64,000 bases of DNA from 66-474 sp040255405 (GTDB lineage: Bacteria > Pseudomonadota > Gammaproteobacteria > Xanthomonadales > Rhodanobacteraceae), in contig JBDZUX010000010.1 of the NCBI GenBank assembly GCA_040255405.1, positions 6,885 to 70,884 of the forward strand, written 5' to 3'. Below are positions 48,050 through 57,385 of the stretch, in pieces. The notes beneath the pieces are model-generated. The model was given only the letters and a program-made list of their open reading frames with translations. It made no database searches and was not told where the DNA came from. Every line of letters begins with the position of its first letter. The stretch's first letter is position 1. Position numbers and translations under genes: made by a program.

Positions 48050-48352
48050 CTACGTTGATTTGGGGACCGCTTCGCGCGCCCGCTTTCGCCGCGCTTCCTT
48101 CGGATCGATGAGCAACGGTCGGTAGATTTCCACGCGGTCGCCATCCCGCAATGCGGTGCCCGGCGCAGCCTTGCGTGAAAAGATGCCGAGGCGATCGTCG
48201 CGAATCTCGATGTCCGGCCGCGCCGTGCGAATGCCCGAGTGTTCGATGGCATCGGCGACCGTGGCGCCCTTCGCCAGCAAAAGGTCGGCCTTGAACACGC
48301 GCTCGGGCTCGGCGTAGACCACCGACACCGCGATGCGTGCAGCGTCAGGCAT
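48050..48352 (-). CDS. rnfH: RnfH-family ubiquitin-like protein
   Basis: 100 residues; beta-grasp protein of the RnfH/YfjF family. IAVSVVYAEPERVFKADLLLAKGATVADAIEHSGI and GDRVEIYRPLLIDPKEARRKRA are typical. It overlaps the ratA end by 8 bases. RatA and RnfH are neighbours in many gammaproteobacteria, usually next to smpB, as here. The family's function is unclear. Confidence 0.93.
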   Translation of the reverse strand: MPDAARIAVSVVYAEPERVFKADLLLAKGATVADAIEHSGIRTARPDIEIRDDRLGIFSRKAAPGTALRDGDRVEIYRPLLIDPKEARRKRAREAVPKST

Positions 48353-48842
48353 ACGTGCGCTTTGCTTCCGCGCTGAAATCGTCCACCATACGGTCGGCGA
48401 GCTTCTGGAACCCCAGCCGGAACGCGAAGCCGGTCAAGCGGTTGCTGACCTCGAAATCGAGATCCAGCGCCACCTTGCAGCCCAAAGGGGCGACTGCAGC
48501 CGCAGGCTGCTCGATCTTCCCTTCTCCCGCATGCGGGGGAAGCCCACCAGAATGCCCACCCAGCGGGGTGAACGTCCACTCCCCATGCAGCCAGTCGAAC
48601 GGGCCGTCCACGAATTGCATCTTGATGCTGCGCGGACGATCGAGTGTGTTGCGTGTGGAAAAATGCTGCGTGACGCCGGCAAACCGCAGGTCGAGGCGCG
48701 CCACCAGGTGTTCGCCGTCGTGCTCGGAAACCTGTGCGCCCAGGCACCAGGCGAAGCGCCTCGGGTAAGCTTCCACGTCGCTGACGAGGTCGAACATCTG
48801 TGCCGGCGTGAAGCCAACCAGCGCCTGGCGATGGATTTTCAT
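48345..48842 (-). CDS. ratA: RatA/COQ10-like START-domain protein with in-frame insertion
   Basis: 165 residues. E. coli RatA is described as a ribosome-association inhibitor; eukaryotic COQ10 binds ubiquinone. Seen: VGFTPAQMFDLVSDVEAYPRRFAWCLGA, LDLRFAGVTQHFSTRNTLDRPRSIKMQFVDGPFDWLHGEWTF and CKVALDLDFEVSNRL. Between FTPLG and CKVALD are about 25 residues (93-119, GHSGGLPPHAGEGKIEQPAA...) that relatives lack; they overlap a CTTCTCCCGC hairpin of a dispersed repeat. ATG 48842 is the family start. Confidence 0.9.
   Translation of the reverse strand: MKIHRQALVGFTPAQMFDLVSDVEAYPRRFAWCLGAQVSEHDGEHLVARLDLRFAGVTQHFSTRNTLDRPRSIKMQFVDGPFDWLHGEWTFTPLGGHSGGLPPHAGEGKIEQPAAAVAPLGCKVALDLDFEVSNRLTGFAFRLGFQKLADRMVDDFSAEAKRTYA
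48521..48542. repeat. Repeat hairpin inside ratA
   Basis: CTTCTCCCGC AT GCGGGGGAAG is the terminal hairpin of the composite element at 21547-21690, placed in frame inside ratA. Confidence 0.7.
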
Positions 48843-49028
48843 GTCGGAAAACCAGGCATCCCCGCGTCAGACCCGGGGCGGCCACTACGGCAGTTTGCCG
48901 AACGGCCAGCGCGAAGCCGCGCCGCGTTTGCCGCAGGGTGCACATCGCACGCCCCGCGCCGGCGATTCCCGTGCCGAATGGTCGCGCCACGAACGATCGG
49001 GTCACTCATCTTTTACAGTGTAGCGGAC

Positions 49029-49520
49029 ATGGCGAAAAAGAAAGACAAAGATGGCAAGGCCTCCTCGACGATCGCGCTGAACAAGCGCGCACGCCACGAG
49101 TACCACATCGACGAACGCTACGAAGCCGGCATTGCCCTGCAAGGCTGGGAAGTGAAGAGCCTGCGCGCAGGTCGCATCAACCTTTCCGATGCCTATGCGC
49201 TGGTGAGGGGCGGGGAACTGTTCCTGTTCGGCGCGTCGATTCCGCCGCTGCTGACGGCGTCCACGCACGTGGTTGCCGAAGACCGCCGCACCCGCAAGCT
49301 GCTTCTGCACCGCGCCGAGATCGACAAGCTGATCGGCGCGGTCGAACGCAAGGGCCTGACCCTGGTGCCGCTGGCGATGTACTGGAAAGCCAATCGCGCC
49401 AAGGTCGAAATCGGCATCGCACGCGGCAAGCAGGCACACGACAAGCGCGCCACCGAAAAAGCGCGCGAGTGGAACATAGAAAAGCAGCGCACCCTGCGCG
49501 CGCACAACCGGACATCTTGA
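49029..49520 (+). CDS. smpB: SsrA-binding protein SmpB
   Basis: 163 residues. Binds tmRNA and delivers it to stalled ribosomes. IALNKRARHEYHIDERYEAGIALQGWEVKSLRAGRINLSDAYA is the family OB-fold core; the basic tail AHDKRATEKAREWNIEKQRTLRAHN enters the mRNA channel. Start ATG 49029 with AGCGGAC upstream. Its partner ssrA is also in this window, about 12 kb away. The stop overlaps a possible FNR-type site for narK. Confidence 0.97.
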   Translation: MAKKKDKDGKASSTIALNKRARHEYHIDERYEAGIALQGWEVKSLRAGRINLSDAYALVRGGELFLFGASIPPLLTASTHVVAEDRRTRKLLLHRAEIDKLIGAVERKGLTLVPLAMYWKANRAKVEIGIARGKQAHDKRATEKAREWNIEKQRTLRAHNRTS

Positions 49521-49530
49521 CGCTCGTCAA
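49517..49530 (+). promoter_or_regulatory. Candidate FNR/ANR-type site before narK
   Basis: TTGACgctcGTCAA, a perfect dyad close to the FNR/ANR consensus TTGATNNNNATCAA, 145 bases before the narK start and overlapping the smpB stop. For a class II promoter the start would be about 49565; I see only a weak -10 there. Confidence 0.5.
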
Positions 49531-49674
49531 ATTGCAGCGTTCCCCACCGGACATGCTTGGCAACGGCATCGGCAAGTCGCTATCCTCCACTTGCAGCCGC
49601 TCGCATCGTTTGCGCGACCCGCGCACGCAGATGATACGCGCCCCCGTCACGATCAACCCGATGAGGTCGGCAGC

Positions 49675-50940
49675 ATGGGCAAGGCATGGCGAGTGTTGGG
49701 CGTCAGCACGTTCGCGTTCATGGTGTGCTTTGCCGTGTGGATGGTATTCGGGGTCATCGGCATCCCGATCCGCAAGGAACTGGGTCTCAACGCCACCGAA
49801 TTCGGACTGCTGACCGCCACACCGGTCCTGAGCGGTGCAGCCTTGCGCCTGCCCATGGGCATCTGGACCGACCGCTTCGGCGGCCGCGTGATGATGACTC
49901 TCCTTCTGGCGGTCTGCGCGATACCGGTATGGCTGGTGCCATACGCCGGACACCTGTGGCAGTTCCTGCTGATCGGACTTTGCCTCGGCGCGGTGGGCGC
50001 CTCGTTCGCGGTCGGCACGCCCTACGTTGCACGCTTCTTCCCCGCACACAGGCGCGGCCTTGCGATGGGCGTGTTTGGCGCGGGTACCAGCGGCGCGGCG
50101 CTGAACCTGTTCGTCGCACCGTGGATCGTCGACCATTACGGCTGGCAGACCGTGCCGCACGTGTATGCGATTGCGCTGCTCGTCACCGCGGTGCTGTTCT
50201 GGCTGCTGTCCGCGCCCGACCCGGGCGTGGACCCGTCGCGCAAGGCGCCTGGCTTCGGCGCGCAATTGCGCGTATTGCGCGATCCGCGGGCATGGAAGTA
50301 TTGCCAGTACTACTCACTCACCTTCGGCGGCTTCACGGCGCTCTCGCTGTGGATGCCCCAGTATTTCATCGGCGAATACGGGGTGGCGATCGCGGCGGCA
50401 GCGGCGTTGGCGGCAAGTTTTTCGCTGCCCGCCGGCGCGTTGCGTGCGCTGGGCGGCGCGCTGTCCGACCGATTCGGCGCGCACGCGACGACGTGGTGGG
50501 TGTTGTGGCTGGCGTGGATCGCACTGTTCCTGTTGTCCTATCCGCAGACCGAACTGATCGTGCACACGATCCGCGGTCCCGCGCCCTTCCACATCGGCCT
50601 GAACCTCTGGATGTTCGTGCCGCTGCTGTTTGCGCTGGGCGTGGCGCTGGCATTCGGCATGGCTTCCACCTTCAAGTACCTGGGCGACGACTTCGCGGAC
50701 AACCTCGGGGTCGTCACCGGCATCGTGGGCCTGGCCGGCGGCCTCGCCGGTTTCCTGCTGCCGATCCTGTGGGGCGCGCTGCTGGATCTGCTGGGCATCC
50801 GATCCAGCGCGTTCATGCTGCTGTACGGCATCGTCTGGGTCTCGCTGATCCTGATCTACATCACCGAAGTCAGGCGCGTGGATTACCCCGGCAGCCACGA
50901 CCTGCACAATCCGTCAAAACTCGAAAATGCGCTGAATTGA
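49675..50940 (+). CDS. narK: Nitrate/nitrite MFS transporter
   Basis: 421 residues with 12 predicted membrane helices. The NarK/NNP signature region TPVLSGAALRLPMGIWTDRFGGRVMM contains the conserved Arg that contacts nitrate, and the later half has GALRALGGALSDRFGA. It moves nitrate and/or nitrite across the inner membrane. The only narK in front of narGHJI here; some relatives have two. ATG 49675 follows GAGG. Confidence 0.95.
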   Translation: MGKAWRVLGVSTFAFMVCFAVWMVFGVIGIPIRKELGLNATEFGLLTATPVLSGAALRLPMGIWTDRFGGRVMMTLLLAVCAIPVWLVPYAGHLWQFLLIGLCLGAVGASFAVGTPYVARFFPAHRRGLAMGVFGAGTSGAALNLFVAPWIVDHYGWQTVPHVYAIALLVTAVLFWLLSAPDPGVDPSRKAPGFGAQLRVLRDPRAWKYCQYYSLTFGGFTALSLWMPQYFIGEYGVAIAAAAALAASFSLPAGALRALGGALSDRFGAHATTWWVLWLAWIALFLLSYPQTELIVHTIRGPAPFHIGLNLWMFVPLLFALGVALAFGMASTFKYLGDDFADNLGVVTGIVGLAGGLAGFLLPILWGALLDLLGIRSSAFMLLYGIVWVSLILIYITEVRRVDYPGSHDLHNPSKLENALN

Positions 50941-50951
50941 GGATCCCCGCC

Positions 50952-53900
50952 ATGGGTCAATTCCTGGAACGACTCCGTTACTTCAAGCGGCCACGGCAAC
51001 CGTTTTCGGAAGGCTGGGGTGAACTCCGCACCGAAGCGCGCCAATGGGAAGACGGGTACCGCAACCGCTGGTCGCACGACAAGGTGGTGCGCTCCACGCA
51101 TGGCGTGAATTGCACCGGCGGCTGCAGTTGGCGCATCCACGTCAAGCAGGGCGTGGTCACGTGGGAAACCCAGCAAACGGATTACCCGCGCACGCGCCCC
51201 GACATGCCGAACCACGAACCGCGCGGCTGTTCGCGCGGCGCGTCGTATTCGTGGTACCTCTACAGCGCCAACCGGCTGAAATATCCGATGGTGCGCGGAC
51301 GGCTGCTGAAGCGTTGGCGCGAGGCGCGCAAGTCGTTGCAGCCGGTCGAAGCGTGGACCGCGCTGATGAACGATCCGGCGGCGAAGGACTACAAGGCCGC
51401 GCGCGGCCTCGGCGGTTTCGTGCGCGCGAAGTGGGACGAGGTGCTGGACATCGTCGCCGCGGCCAACGTGTACACCATCAGGCACCACGGCCCGGACCGC
51501 GTCGTCGGCTTCTCGCCGATCCCGGCGATGTCGATGGTGTCGTTCGCCTCGGGTTCGCGTTACCTCAACCTGATCGGCGGTTCGTTGCTGTCGTTCTACG
51601 ACTGGTATTGCGACCTCCCGCCGTCCAGCCCGCAGACCTGGGGCGAACAGACCGACGTGCCGGAATCGGCCGACTGGTACAACTCCGGCTACATCATCGC
51701 GTGGGGCTCGAACGTGCCGCAGACGCGCACGCCCGACGCGCATTTCTTCGTCGAGGCGCGCTACAACGGCACCCAGGTCGTGGCCGTGACGCCGGACTAT
51801 TCGGAAGTCGCCAAGCTCTCCGACCTGTGGCTCCATCCCAAGCAAGGCACCGACGCCGCCGCCGCGATGGCGATGGGCCACGTGATCCTGAAGGAATTCT
51901 TCATCGACCGGCAGGTGCCCTACTTCCAGGACTATTGCCGCAAATACACCGACCTGCCGTTGCTGGTGACGCTGCGCCGCGACGGCGCGCGCTGGGTGGC
52001 CGACAGGTATCTGCGCGCCAGCGATTTCGAGGGTGCGTTGGGCTCGCCCGGCAACGCCGACTGGAAGACGGTCGGCCTCGACAAGGACGGCCAGCCGGTG
52101 GTGCCTACCGGGTCCATCGGCTTTCGCTGGCCGGAAGGCGGCAGCCCCGACCACGGCAAGTGGAATCTCGAGGAAAAAGCCGGCGACGGCCGCGACACCA
52201 CGCTGCAACTGACGCAACTGGAACGGCGCGACGACATTGCCGAGGTGGCGTTCCCGTATTTCGGCGGCGTCGCCAACCCGCACTTCACCGCCAATGCGCA
52301 AGGCACCGACGGTTTGTTGATCCGCCGCGTGCCGGTGCGCAAGCTCGCGACGAAGGGCGGCGAAATGGTCGTCGCCACCGCCTTCGACCTGCTGTGCGCG
52401 CACTACGGGCTCGATCGCGGACTGGGCGGCGAATGCGCAACGAGCTACGAGGACAACGTCGCCTACACGCCGGCGTGGCAGGAAGCGATCACCGGCACGC
52501 CGGCTGCGCATGTGATCGACGTGGCGCGCGGCTTCGCCCACAACGCCGAGAAAACCCGCGGCCGTTCGATGGTGATCATCGGGGCCGGCATGAACCACTG
52601 GTACCACCAGGACATGAACTACCGCAGCATCATCAATTTCCTGATGCTGTGCGGAACGGTCGGCGTATCCGGCGGCGGCTGGTCGCATTATGTCGGCCAG
52701 GAAAAACTGCGCCCGCAAACCGGCTGGACGGCGCTCGCCTTTGCACTGGACTGGGTGCGCCCACCGCGGCACATGTGCGGCACCTCGTTCTTCTACGCGC
52801 ATTCCGACCAGTGGCGTTACGAGACACTCAAAACCGCCGAGCAACTCTCGCCGCTGGCGGACGTCACGCGTTACGGCCGCACGCTGATCGACTGCAACGT
52901 CCGCGCTGAACGGATGGGCTGGATGCCGTCGGCACCGCAACTCGACCACAATCCGCTCGACGTGGCGCGCGACGCCGCGGCTGCCGGCAAGGACGCCAAG
53001 GAATACGTCGCGGCGGCGTTGAAATCGGGCGACATCAAAATGGCCTGCGAGGATCCGGACAATCCGGTGAACTTCCCGCGCAACCTGTTCATCTGGCGCT
53101 CCAACCTGTTCGGCTCGTCCGGCAAGGGCCACGAGTATTTCCTGAAGCACTTCCTCGGGACGCGCTGCGGGTTGCAGGGCAAGGACCTAGGCGAGGACGG
53201 CGGTGTGAAGCCGGAGGAAGTGGCGTGGCGTGATCCGGCGCCGGAGGGCAAGCTCGACCTCGTGGTGACGCTGGACTTCCGGATGTCCACCTCGTGCCTG
53301 TATTCCGACGTGGTGCTGCCGACCGCATCCTGGTACGAGAAGAACGACCTCAACACCACCGACATGCACCCGTTCATCCATCCGCTGTCGGCGGCGGTGG
53401 ACCCGGTGTTCGAATCGAAGAGCGACTGGGAAATCTTCAAGGCGGTCGCGAAGAAATTCTCGGAGCTTTCCGAAGGCGTGCTCGGCGTCGAGAAGGACGT
53501 GGTGCTGGTGCCGATCCTGCATGACACCAAGTCCGAAATCGCGCAGCCGTTCGAAGTTCGCGACTGGAAGAAGGGCGAGTGCGAACTGATCCCCGGCGTC
53601 ACCGCGCCCAACATCGTCACGGTCGAACGCGACTACCCGGCGACGTACGCGCGCTACACCTCGCTGGGTCCGCTGATGGACAAGCTCGGCAACGGCGGCA
53701 AGGGCATTGCGTGGAACACCGAGCATGAAGTGAAGGGCCTCGCGGCGCTCAACTACACCGTGGCCGACGGTCCGGCCAAGGGCCGGCCGCGCATCTTCAG
53801 CGACATCGACGCCGCCGAAACCATCATGTACCTCGCGCCGGAAACCAACGGCGAAGTGGCGGTAAAGGCGTGGGCGGCGCTGTCGAAGATCACCGGCCGC

Positions 53901-54722
53901 GATCATACGCATCTGGCACGCGCCCGCGAGGACGAGAAGATCCGCTACCGCGACATCCAGGCGCAGCCGCGCAAGATCATCTCGTCGCCGACCTGGTCGG
54001 GCATCGAGAGCGAGCACGTCAGCTACAACGCCGGCTGGACCAACGTCAACGAACTGATCCCGTGGCGCACCCTCACCGGACGCCAGCAGTTCTACCAGGA
54101 CCACGCGTGGATGCGCGACTTCGGCGAAGGCTTCGCGCTGTACCGCCCGCCCGTCGACATGCACGCGACCGCACCGATGCTCGGCAGGAAGGACAACGGC
54201 CATCCCGAGGTGGTGCTCAACTTCATCACCCCGCACCAGAAGTGGGGCATCCACAGCACCTACACCGACAACCTGATCATGCTGACGCTTTCGCGCGGCG
54301 GCCCGATCGTGTGGATTTCCGAAATCGACGCGAAGAAGGCCGGCCTCGTCGACAACGACTGGATCGAGTGCTTCAACGCCAATGGCGCGCTGACCGCGCG
54401 CGCGGTGGTCAGCCAGCGGGTGAAGGAAGGCATGTGCCTGATGTACCACGCGCAGGAAAAAATCGTGAACGTGCCCGGTTCGCAGGTGACCGGCCAGCGC
54501 GGCGGTATCCACAACTCGGTCACCCGCACCGTGGTCAAACCCACCCACATGATCGGCGGCTACGCGCAACTGTCGTACGGACTCAACTACTACGGCACCA
54601 CCGGCGCCAACCGCGACTCGTTCGTGATCGTGCGCAAGCTCGCCGAGGTGGACTGGATGGATCGCGTGCAGCGCAAGGCCCGCGAAGAAGAACTCGATAC
54701 CAAGCTGGTGGAGGCCCGCTGA
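50952..54722 (+). CDS. narG: Respiratory nitrate reductase alpha subunit
   Basis: 1256 residues. Mo-bisMGD catalytic subunit facing the cytoplasm. The N-terminal FS0 iron-sulfur site uses His in STHGVNCTGGCSW (HxxxCxxxC) and a later Cys in NHEPRGCSRG. The Mo-ligand Asp lies in ESADWYNSGYIIAWGSN, followed by TRTPDAHFF. Later, MDKLGNGGKGIAWNTEHEV and VPGSQVTGQRGGIHNSVT are typical. ATG 50952 is 11 bases after narK. There is no Tat-type leader, as expected for cytoplasmic NarG. Intact. Confidence 0.98.
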   Translation: MGQFLERLRYFKRPRQPFSEGWGELRTEARQWEDGYRNRWSHDKVVRSTHGVNCTGGCSWRIHVKQGVVTWETQQTDYPRTRPDMPNHEPRGCSRGASYSWYLYSANRLKYPMVRGRLLKRWREARKSLQPVEAWTALMNDPAAKDYKAARGLGGFVRAKWDEVLDIVAAANVYTIRHHGPDRVVGFSPIPAMSMVSFASGSRYLNLIGGSLLSFYDWYCDLPPSSPQTWGEQTDVPESADWYNSGYIIAWGSNVPQTRTPDAHFFVEARYNGTQVVAVTPDYSEVAKLSDLWLHPKQGTDAAAAMAMGHVILKEFFIDRQVPYFQDYCRKYTDLPLLVTLRRDGARWVADRYLRASDFEGALGSPGNADWKTVGLDKDGQPVVPTGSIGFRWPEGGSPDHGKWNLEEKAGDGRDTTLQLTQLERRDDIAEVAFPYFGGVANPHFTANAQGTDGLLIRRVPVRKLATKGGEMVVATAFDLLCAHYGLDRGLGGECATSYEDNVAYTPAWQEAITGTPAAHVIDVARGFAHNAEKTRGRSMVIIGAGMNHWYHQDMNYRSIINFLMLCGTVGVSGGGWSHYVGQEKLRPQTGWTALAFALDWVRPPRHMCGTSFFYAHSDQWRYETLKTAEQLSPLADVTRYGRTLIDCNVRAERMGWMPSAPQLDHNPLDVARDAAAAGKDAKEYVAAALKSGDIKMACEDPDNPVNFPRNLFIWRSNLFGSSGKGHEYFLKHFLGTRCGLQGKDLGEDGGVKPEEVAWRDPAPEGKLDLVVTLDFRMSTSCLYSDVVLPTASWYEKNDLNTTDMHPFIHPLSAAVDPVFESKSDWEIFKAVAKKFSELSEGVLGVEKDVVLVPILHDTKSEIAQPFEVRDWKKGECELIPGVTAPNIVTVERDYPATYARYTSLGPLMDKLGNGGKGIAWNTEHEVKGLAALNYTVADGPAKGRPRIFSDIDAAETIMYLAPETNGEVAVKAWAALSKITGRDHTHLARAREDEKIRYRDIQAQPRKIISSPTWSGIESEHVSYNAGWTNVNELIPWRTLTGRQQFYQDHAWMRDFGEGFALYRPPVDMHATAPMLGRKDNGHPEVVLNFITPHQKWGIHSTYTDNLIMLTLSRGGPIVWISEIDAKKAGLVDNDWIECFNANGALTARAVVSQRVKEGMCLMYHAQEKIVNVPGSQVTGQRGGIHNSVTRTVVKPTHMIGGYAQLSYGLNYYGTTGANRDSFVIVRKLAEVDWMDRVQRKAREEELDTKLVEAR

Positions 54723-56263
54723 TGAAGATCCGCGCACAGATCGCGATGGTGCTGAACCTCGACAAGTGCATCGGTTGCCACACCTGTTCGGTCACCTGCA
54801 AGAACGTGTGGACCTCGCGCAAGGGCATGGAATACGCGTGGTTCAACAACGTCGAGACCAAGCCCGGCATCGGCTACCCGAAGGAGTGGGAAAACCAGGA
54901 ACGCTGGAAAGGCGGCTGGGAACGCAAGGCCAATGGCAAGCTGGTGCCCAAGCAGGGCGGCCGCTGGGCGGTGCTGGCCAAGATCTTCGCCAACCCGCAC
55001 CTGCCCGAAATCGACGATTACTACGAGCCTTTCACTTTCGACTACGAGAACCTTCAGACCGCGCCGGAACTGCCGACCGCGCCGGTCGCGCGGCCGATCT
55101 CGTTGGTGTCGGGACGCACCATGGACAAGGTCGAATGGGGCCCGAACTGGGAGGAAATCCTCGGCGGCGAATTCGACAAGCGCAGCAAGGACTACAACTT
55201 CGAGGCGGTGCAGAAGGACATCTACGGTCAGTTCGAAAACACCTTCATGATGTACCTGCCGCGCCTGTGCGAGCACTGCCTCAACCCGACCTGCGTGGCG
55301 TCGTGTCCGTCCGGTTCGATCTACAAGCGCGAGGAGGATGGCATCGTCCTGATCGACCAGGACAAGTGCCGCGGCTGGCGCATGTGCGTGTCCGGTTGCC
55401 CGTACAAGAAGATCTACTACAACTGGGTGTCGGGCAAGGCCGAAAAGTGCACCTTCTGCTACCCGCGCATCGAAGTCGGCTTGCCGACGGTGTGCTCGGA
55501 AACGTGCGTGGGCCGCATCCGCTACCTCGGCGTACTGCTCTACGACGCCGACCGCATCGAGCAGGCCGCGTCCACCGAAAATCCGATGGACCTGTACAAG
55601 GCACAACTGGACATCTTCCTCGATCCGTTCGATCCGGAAATCCAGCGCCAGGCTTTGGCCGACGGCATTCCCGCCGCATGGATCGAATCAGCGCAGAAAT
55701 CGCCCGCGTACAAGATGGCGGTGGAATGGAAGATCGCCTTCCCGCTGCACCCGGAATACCGCACGCTGCCGATGGTGTGGTACGTGCCGCCGCTGTCGCC
55801 GATTTCCGCGCACGCCAATTCCGGCAACATCGAGAGTGCCGCCAACGGCCTGCCGGACGTTGGCGCCCTGCGTATCCCGGTGCGTTATCTCGCCAACCTG
55901 CTGACCGCCGGCAACGAACCGCCGATCGTCAGCGCGCTGGAACGCATGCTGGCGATGCGGGCGTGGTTCCGCGGCAAGCAGCTCGGCAACGCGCCCGACG
56001 CCGCATTGCTGTCCAGCGTCGGGCTGGACGAAGCCACCGCCAACGACATGCACCGCTACCTCGCGATCGCCAACTACGAGGATCGTTTCGTGATCCCGAC
56101 CGCGCATCGCGAGGAAGCGGAGAACGCCTACCAGTTGCGCGGCGGCTGCGGCTTCACCTTCGGCAACGGCTGCGACGGCATCGACGCCAAGGCCGGCCTG
56201 TTCGGCGGCAAGATGGGGCGGCGCAAGGTGCTTCCCATCCGTGACATGGATGACCACGCATGA
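54722..56263 (+). CDS. narH: Respiratory nitrate reductase beta subunit
   Basis: 513 residues with four cysteine groups: CIGCHTCSVTCKNVW; CEHCLNPTCVASCP; CRGWRMCVSGCP, where Trp replaces one Cys, giving the 3Fe-4S site typical of NarH; and CTFCYPRIEVGLPTVCSETC. It wires electrons from NarI to NarG. ATG overlaps the narG stop by one base. Usually narJ follows immediately; here a 460-base repeat block intervenes. Confidence 0.98.
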   Translation: MKIRAQIAMVLNLDKCIGCHTCSVTCKNVWTSRKGMEYAWFNNVETKPGIGYPKEWENQERWKGGWERKANGKLVPKQGGRWAVLAKIFANPHLPEIDDYYEPFTFDYENLQTAPELPTAPVARPISLVSGRTMDKVEWGPNWEEILGGEFDKRSKDYNFEAVQKDIYGQFENTFMMYLPRLCEHCLNPTCVASCPSGSIYKREEDGIVLIDQDKCRGWRMCVSGCPYKKIYYNWVSGKAEKCTFCYPRIEVGLPTVCSETCVGRIRYLGVLLYDADRIEQAASTENPMDLYKAQLDIFLDPFDPEIQRQALADGIPAAWIESAQKSPAYKMAVEWKIAFPLHPEYRTLPMVWYVPPLSPISAHANSGNIESAANGLPDVGALRIPVRYLANLLTAGNEPPIVSALERMLAMRAWFRGKQLGNAPDAALLSSVGLDEATANDMHRYLAIANYEDRFVIPTAHREEAENAYQLRGGCGFTFGNGCDGIDAKAGLFGGKMGRRKVLPIRDMDDHA

Positions 56264-56329
56264 TGCCTTTCGATCAGATTGCGAATGCGCAGTCGGCCCT
56301 CCATCACTCCGGGAGAAGCATGCTTGGCA

Positions 56330-56724
56330 CCCCTCTCCCACCGGGAAAGGGGCTGGGGGTGAGGGTCCGAATCTCGCGTGATGTCCAGTGCCGCGCAAGG
56401 CCGAACCCTCATCCGGCGCTCCGCGCAAACAGCAACAGCGGCGCCCCTCTCTCCTTCTTCCGAGGGGGAAGGGAAGCCAGCATGCACGCACGTCACCAGC
56501 ACTCGCAGTGATGGCATCGCAATGACCCGCGATCCATCCCTGCCGCGTGCGCCTTGCTCCCCTCTCCCTTCGGGAGAGGGGTTGGGGGTGAGGGTCCGGG
56601 TCCCGCACAATGTCCAGTGCCGCGCGATGCTGAACCCTCATCCGGCGCTGCGCTCCACCTTCTCCCGACGGGAGAAGGTAAACCAGCGCGCGCGCACGTC
56701 ATCCGCCGGAGCCATGGAGTCGCA
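56330..56724. repeat. Tandem composite repeat block between narH and narJ
   Basis: Two copies of a roughly 200-230-base unit, the first from about 56330 and the second from 56559. Each has CTCTCCC...GGGGTGAGGGTCCG, GTCCAGTGCCGCGC, AACCCTCATCCGGCGCT, and a terminal CTTCTCCCG-type hairpin. Each copy ends in TCGCAATGACCCG, so the first 6 codons of narJ (MTRDPS) occur twice (56522 and 56725). The first leads into a short open frame with no family match. Confidence 0.85.
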
Positions 56725-57366
56725 ATGACCCGGGACCCATCCCTGCTGCTGCGCGCACTGTCCGCCCTTCTCGCCTACCCCGACGCCGAGTTGCGCGCGG
56801 CGCTGCCTGAAATCGCCGAGGCGATCCGTGATGCGCGCGCAATCGACGGCACGCTGCGCGAACAACTCGTCGCGCTTGTCGATGAAATCGCGGCCAGCGA
56901 TCCGCTGGAAGCCGAAGGCCATTACGTCGATCTGTTCGATCGCGGCCGGCGCACCTCGCTGAACCTGTTCGAGCACGTGCACGGCGACGGCCGCCAGCGC
57001 GGTCCGGCGATGCTGGAACTGAAGCAGCGCTATGTCGACGCCGGCATGGAACCGGTCGCCGACGAGTTGCCGGACCATCTGCCATTGCTGCTGGAATACC
57101 TGAGCTGCCGCGACGCGCCCGAGGTCCGGGACACCATCGGCGAGATCGCGCACATCCTGCGCGTGCTCGGCAACACACTGCTGCAGCGGCACAGCCGTTA
57201 TGCCGCGGTGATGGCGGCGCTGCTGGCACTCGGCGGCGAAAAGGGCCTCGATGCGCAAGCGCCGGTACCGCCCGCCGAAGACCTCGACCAGGCGTGGGAA
57301 GAAAGGCCCGCGTTCGCGCCGCCCGAACCCAATCCGGCCGTCACGCCCGAACACACCGCACCATGA
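56725..57366 (+). CDS. narJ: Nitrate reductase molybdenum cofactor assembly chaperone
   Basis: 213 residues of the TorD-like NarJ family, needed to mature NarG but not part of the final complex. LLRALSALLAYPDAELRAALPEI, EAEGHYVDLFDRGRRTSLNLFEHVHGDGRQRGPAMLELKQRYVDAG and LPDHLPLLLEYLSC are characteristic. ATG 56725; a possible competing start duplicated at 56522 belongs to the repeat. Confidence 0.95.
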   Translation: MTRDPSLLLRALSALLAYPDAELRAALPEIAEAIRDARAIDGTLREQLVALVDEIAASDPLEAEGHYVDLFDRGRRTSLNLFEHVHGDGRQRGPAMLELKQRYVDAGMEPVADELPDHLPLLLEYLSCRDAPEVRDTIGEIAHILRVLGNTLLQRHSRYAAVMAALLALGGEKGLDAQAPVPPAEDLDQAWEERPAFAPPEPNPAVTPEHTAP

Positions 57367-57385
57367 TCCACCTGGAGATGCCACG

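Noticed and set aside
50883..53150. 755-codon frame antisense to narG
   Set aside because: Shadow of narG; the narG protein is complete and conserved.
56378..56728. Small gene starting at the duplicated ATG (56522)
   Set aside because: The frame runs through palindromic repeats and has no conserved protein; the ATG is a duplicated piece of narJ.
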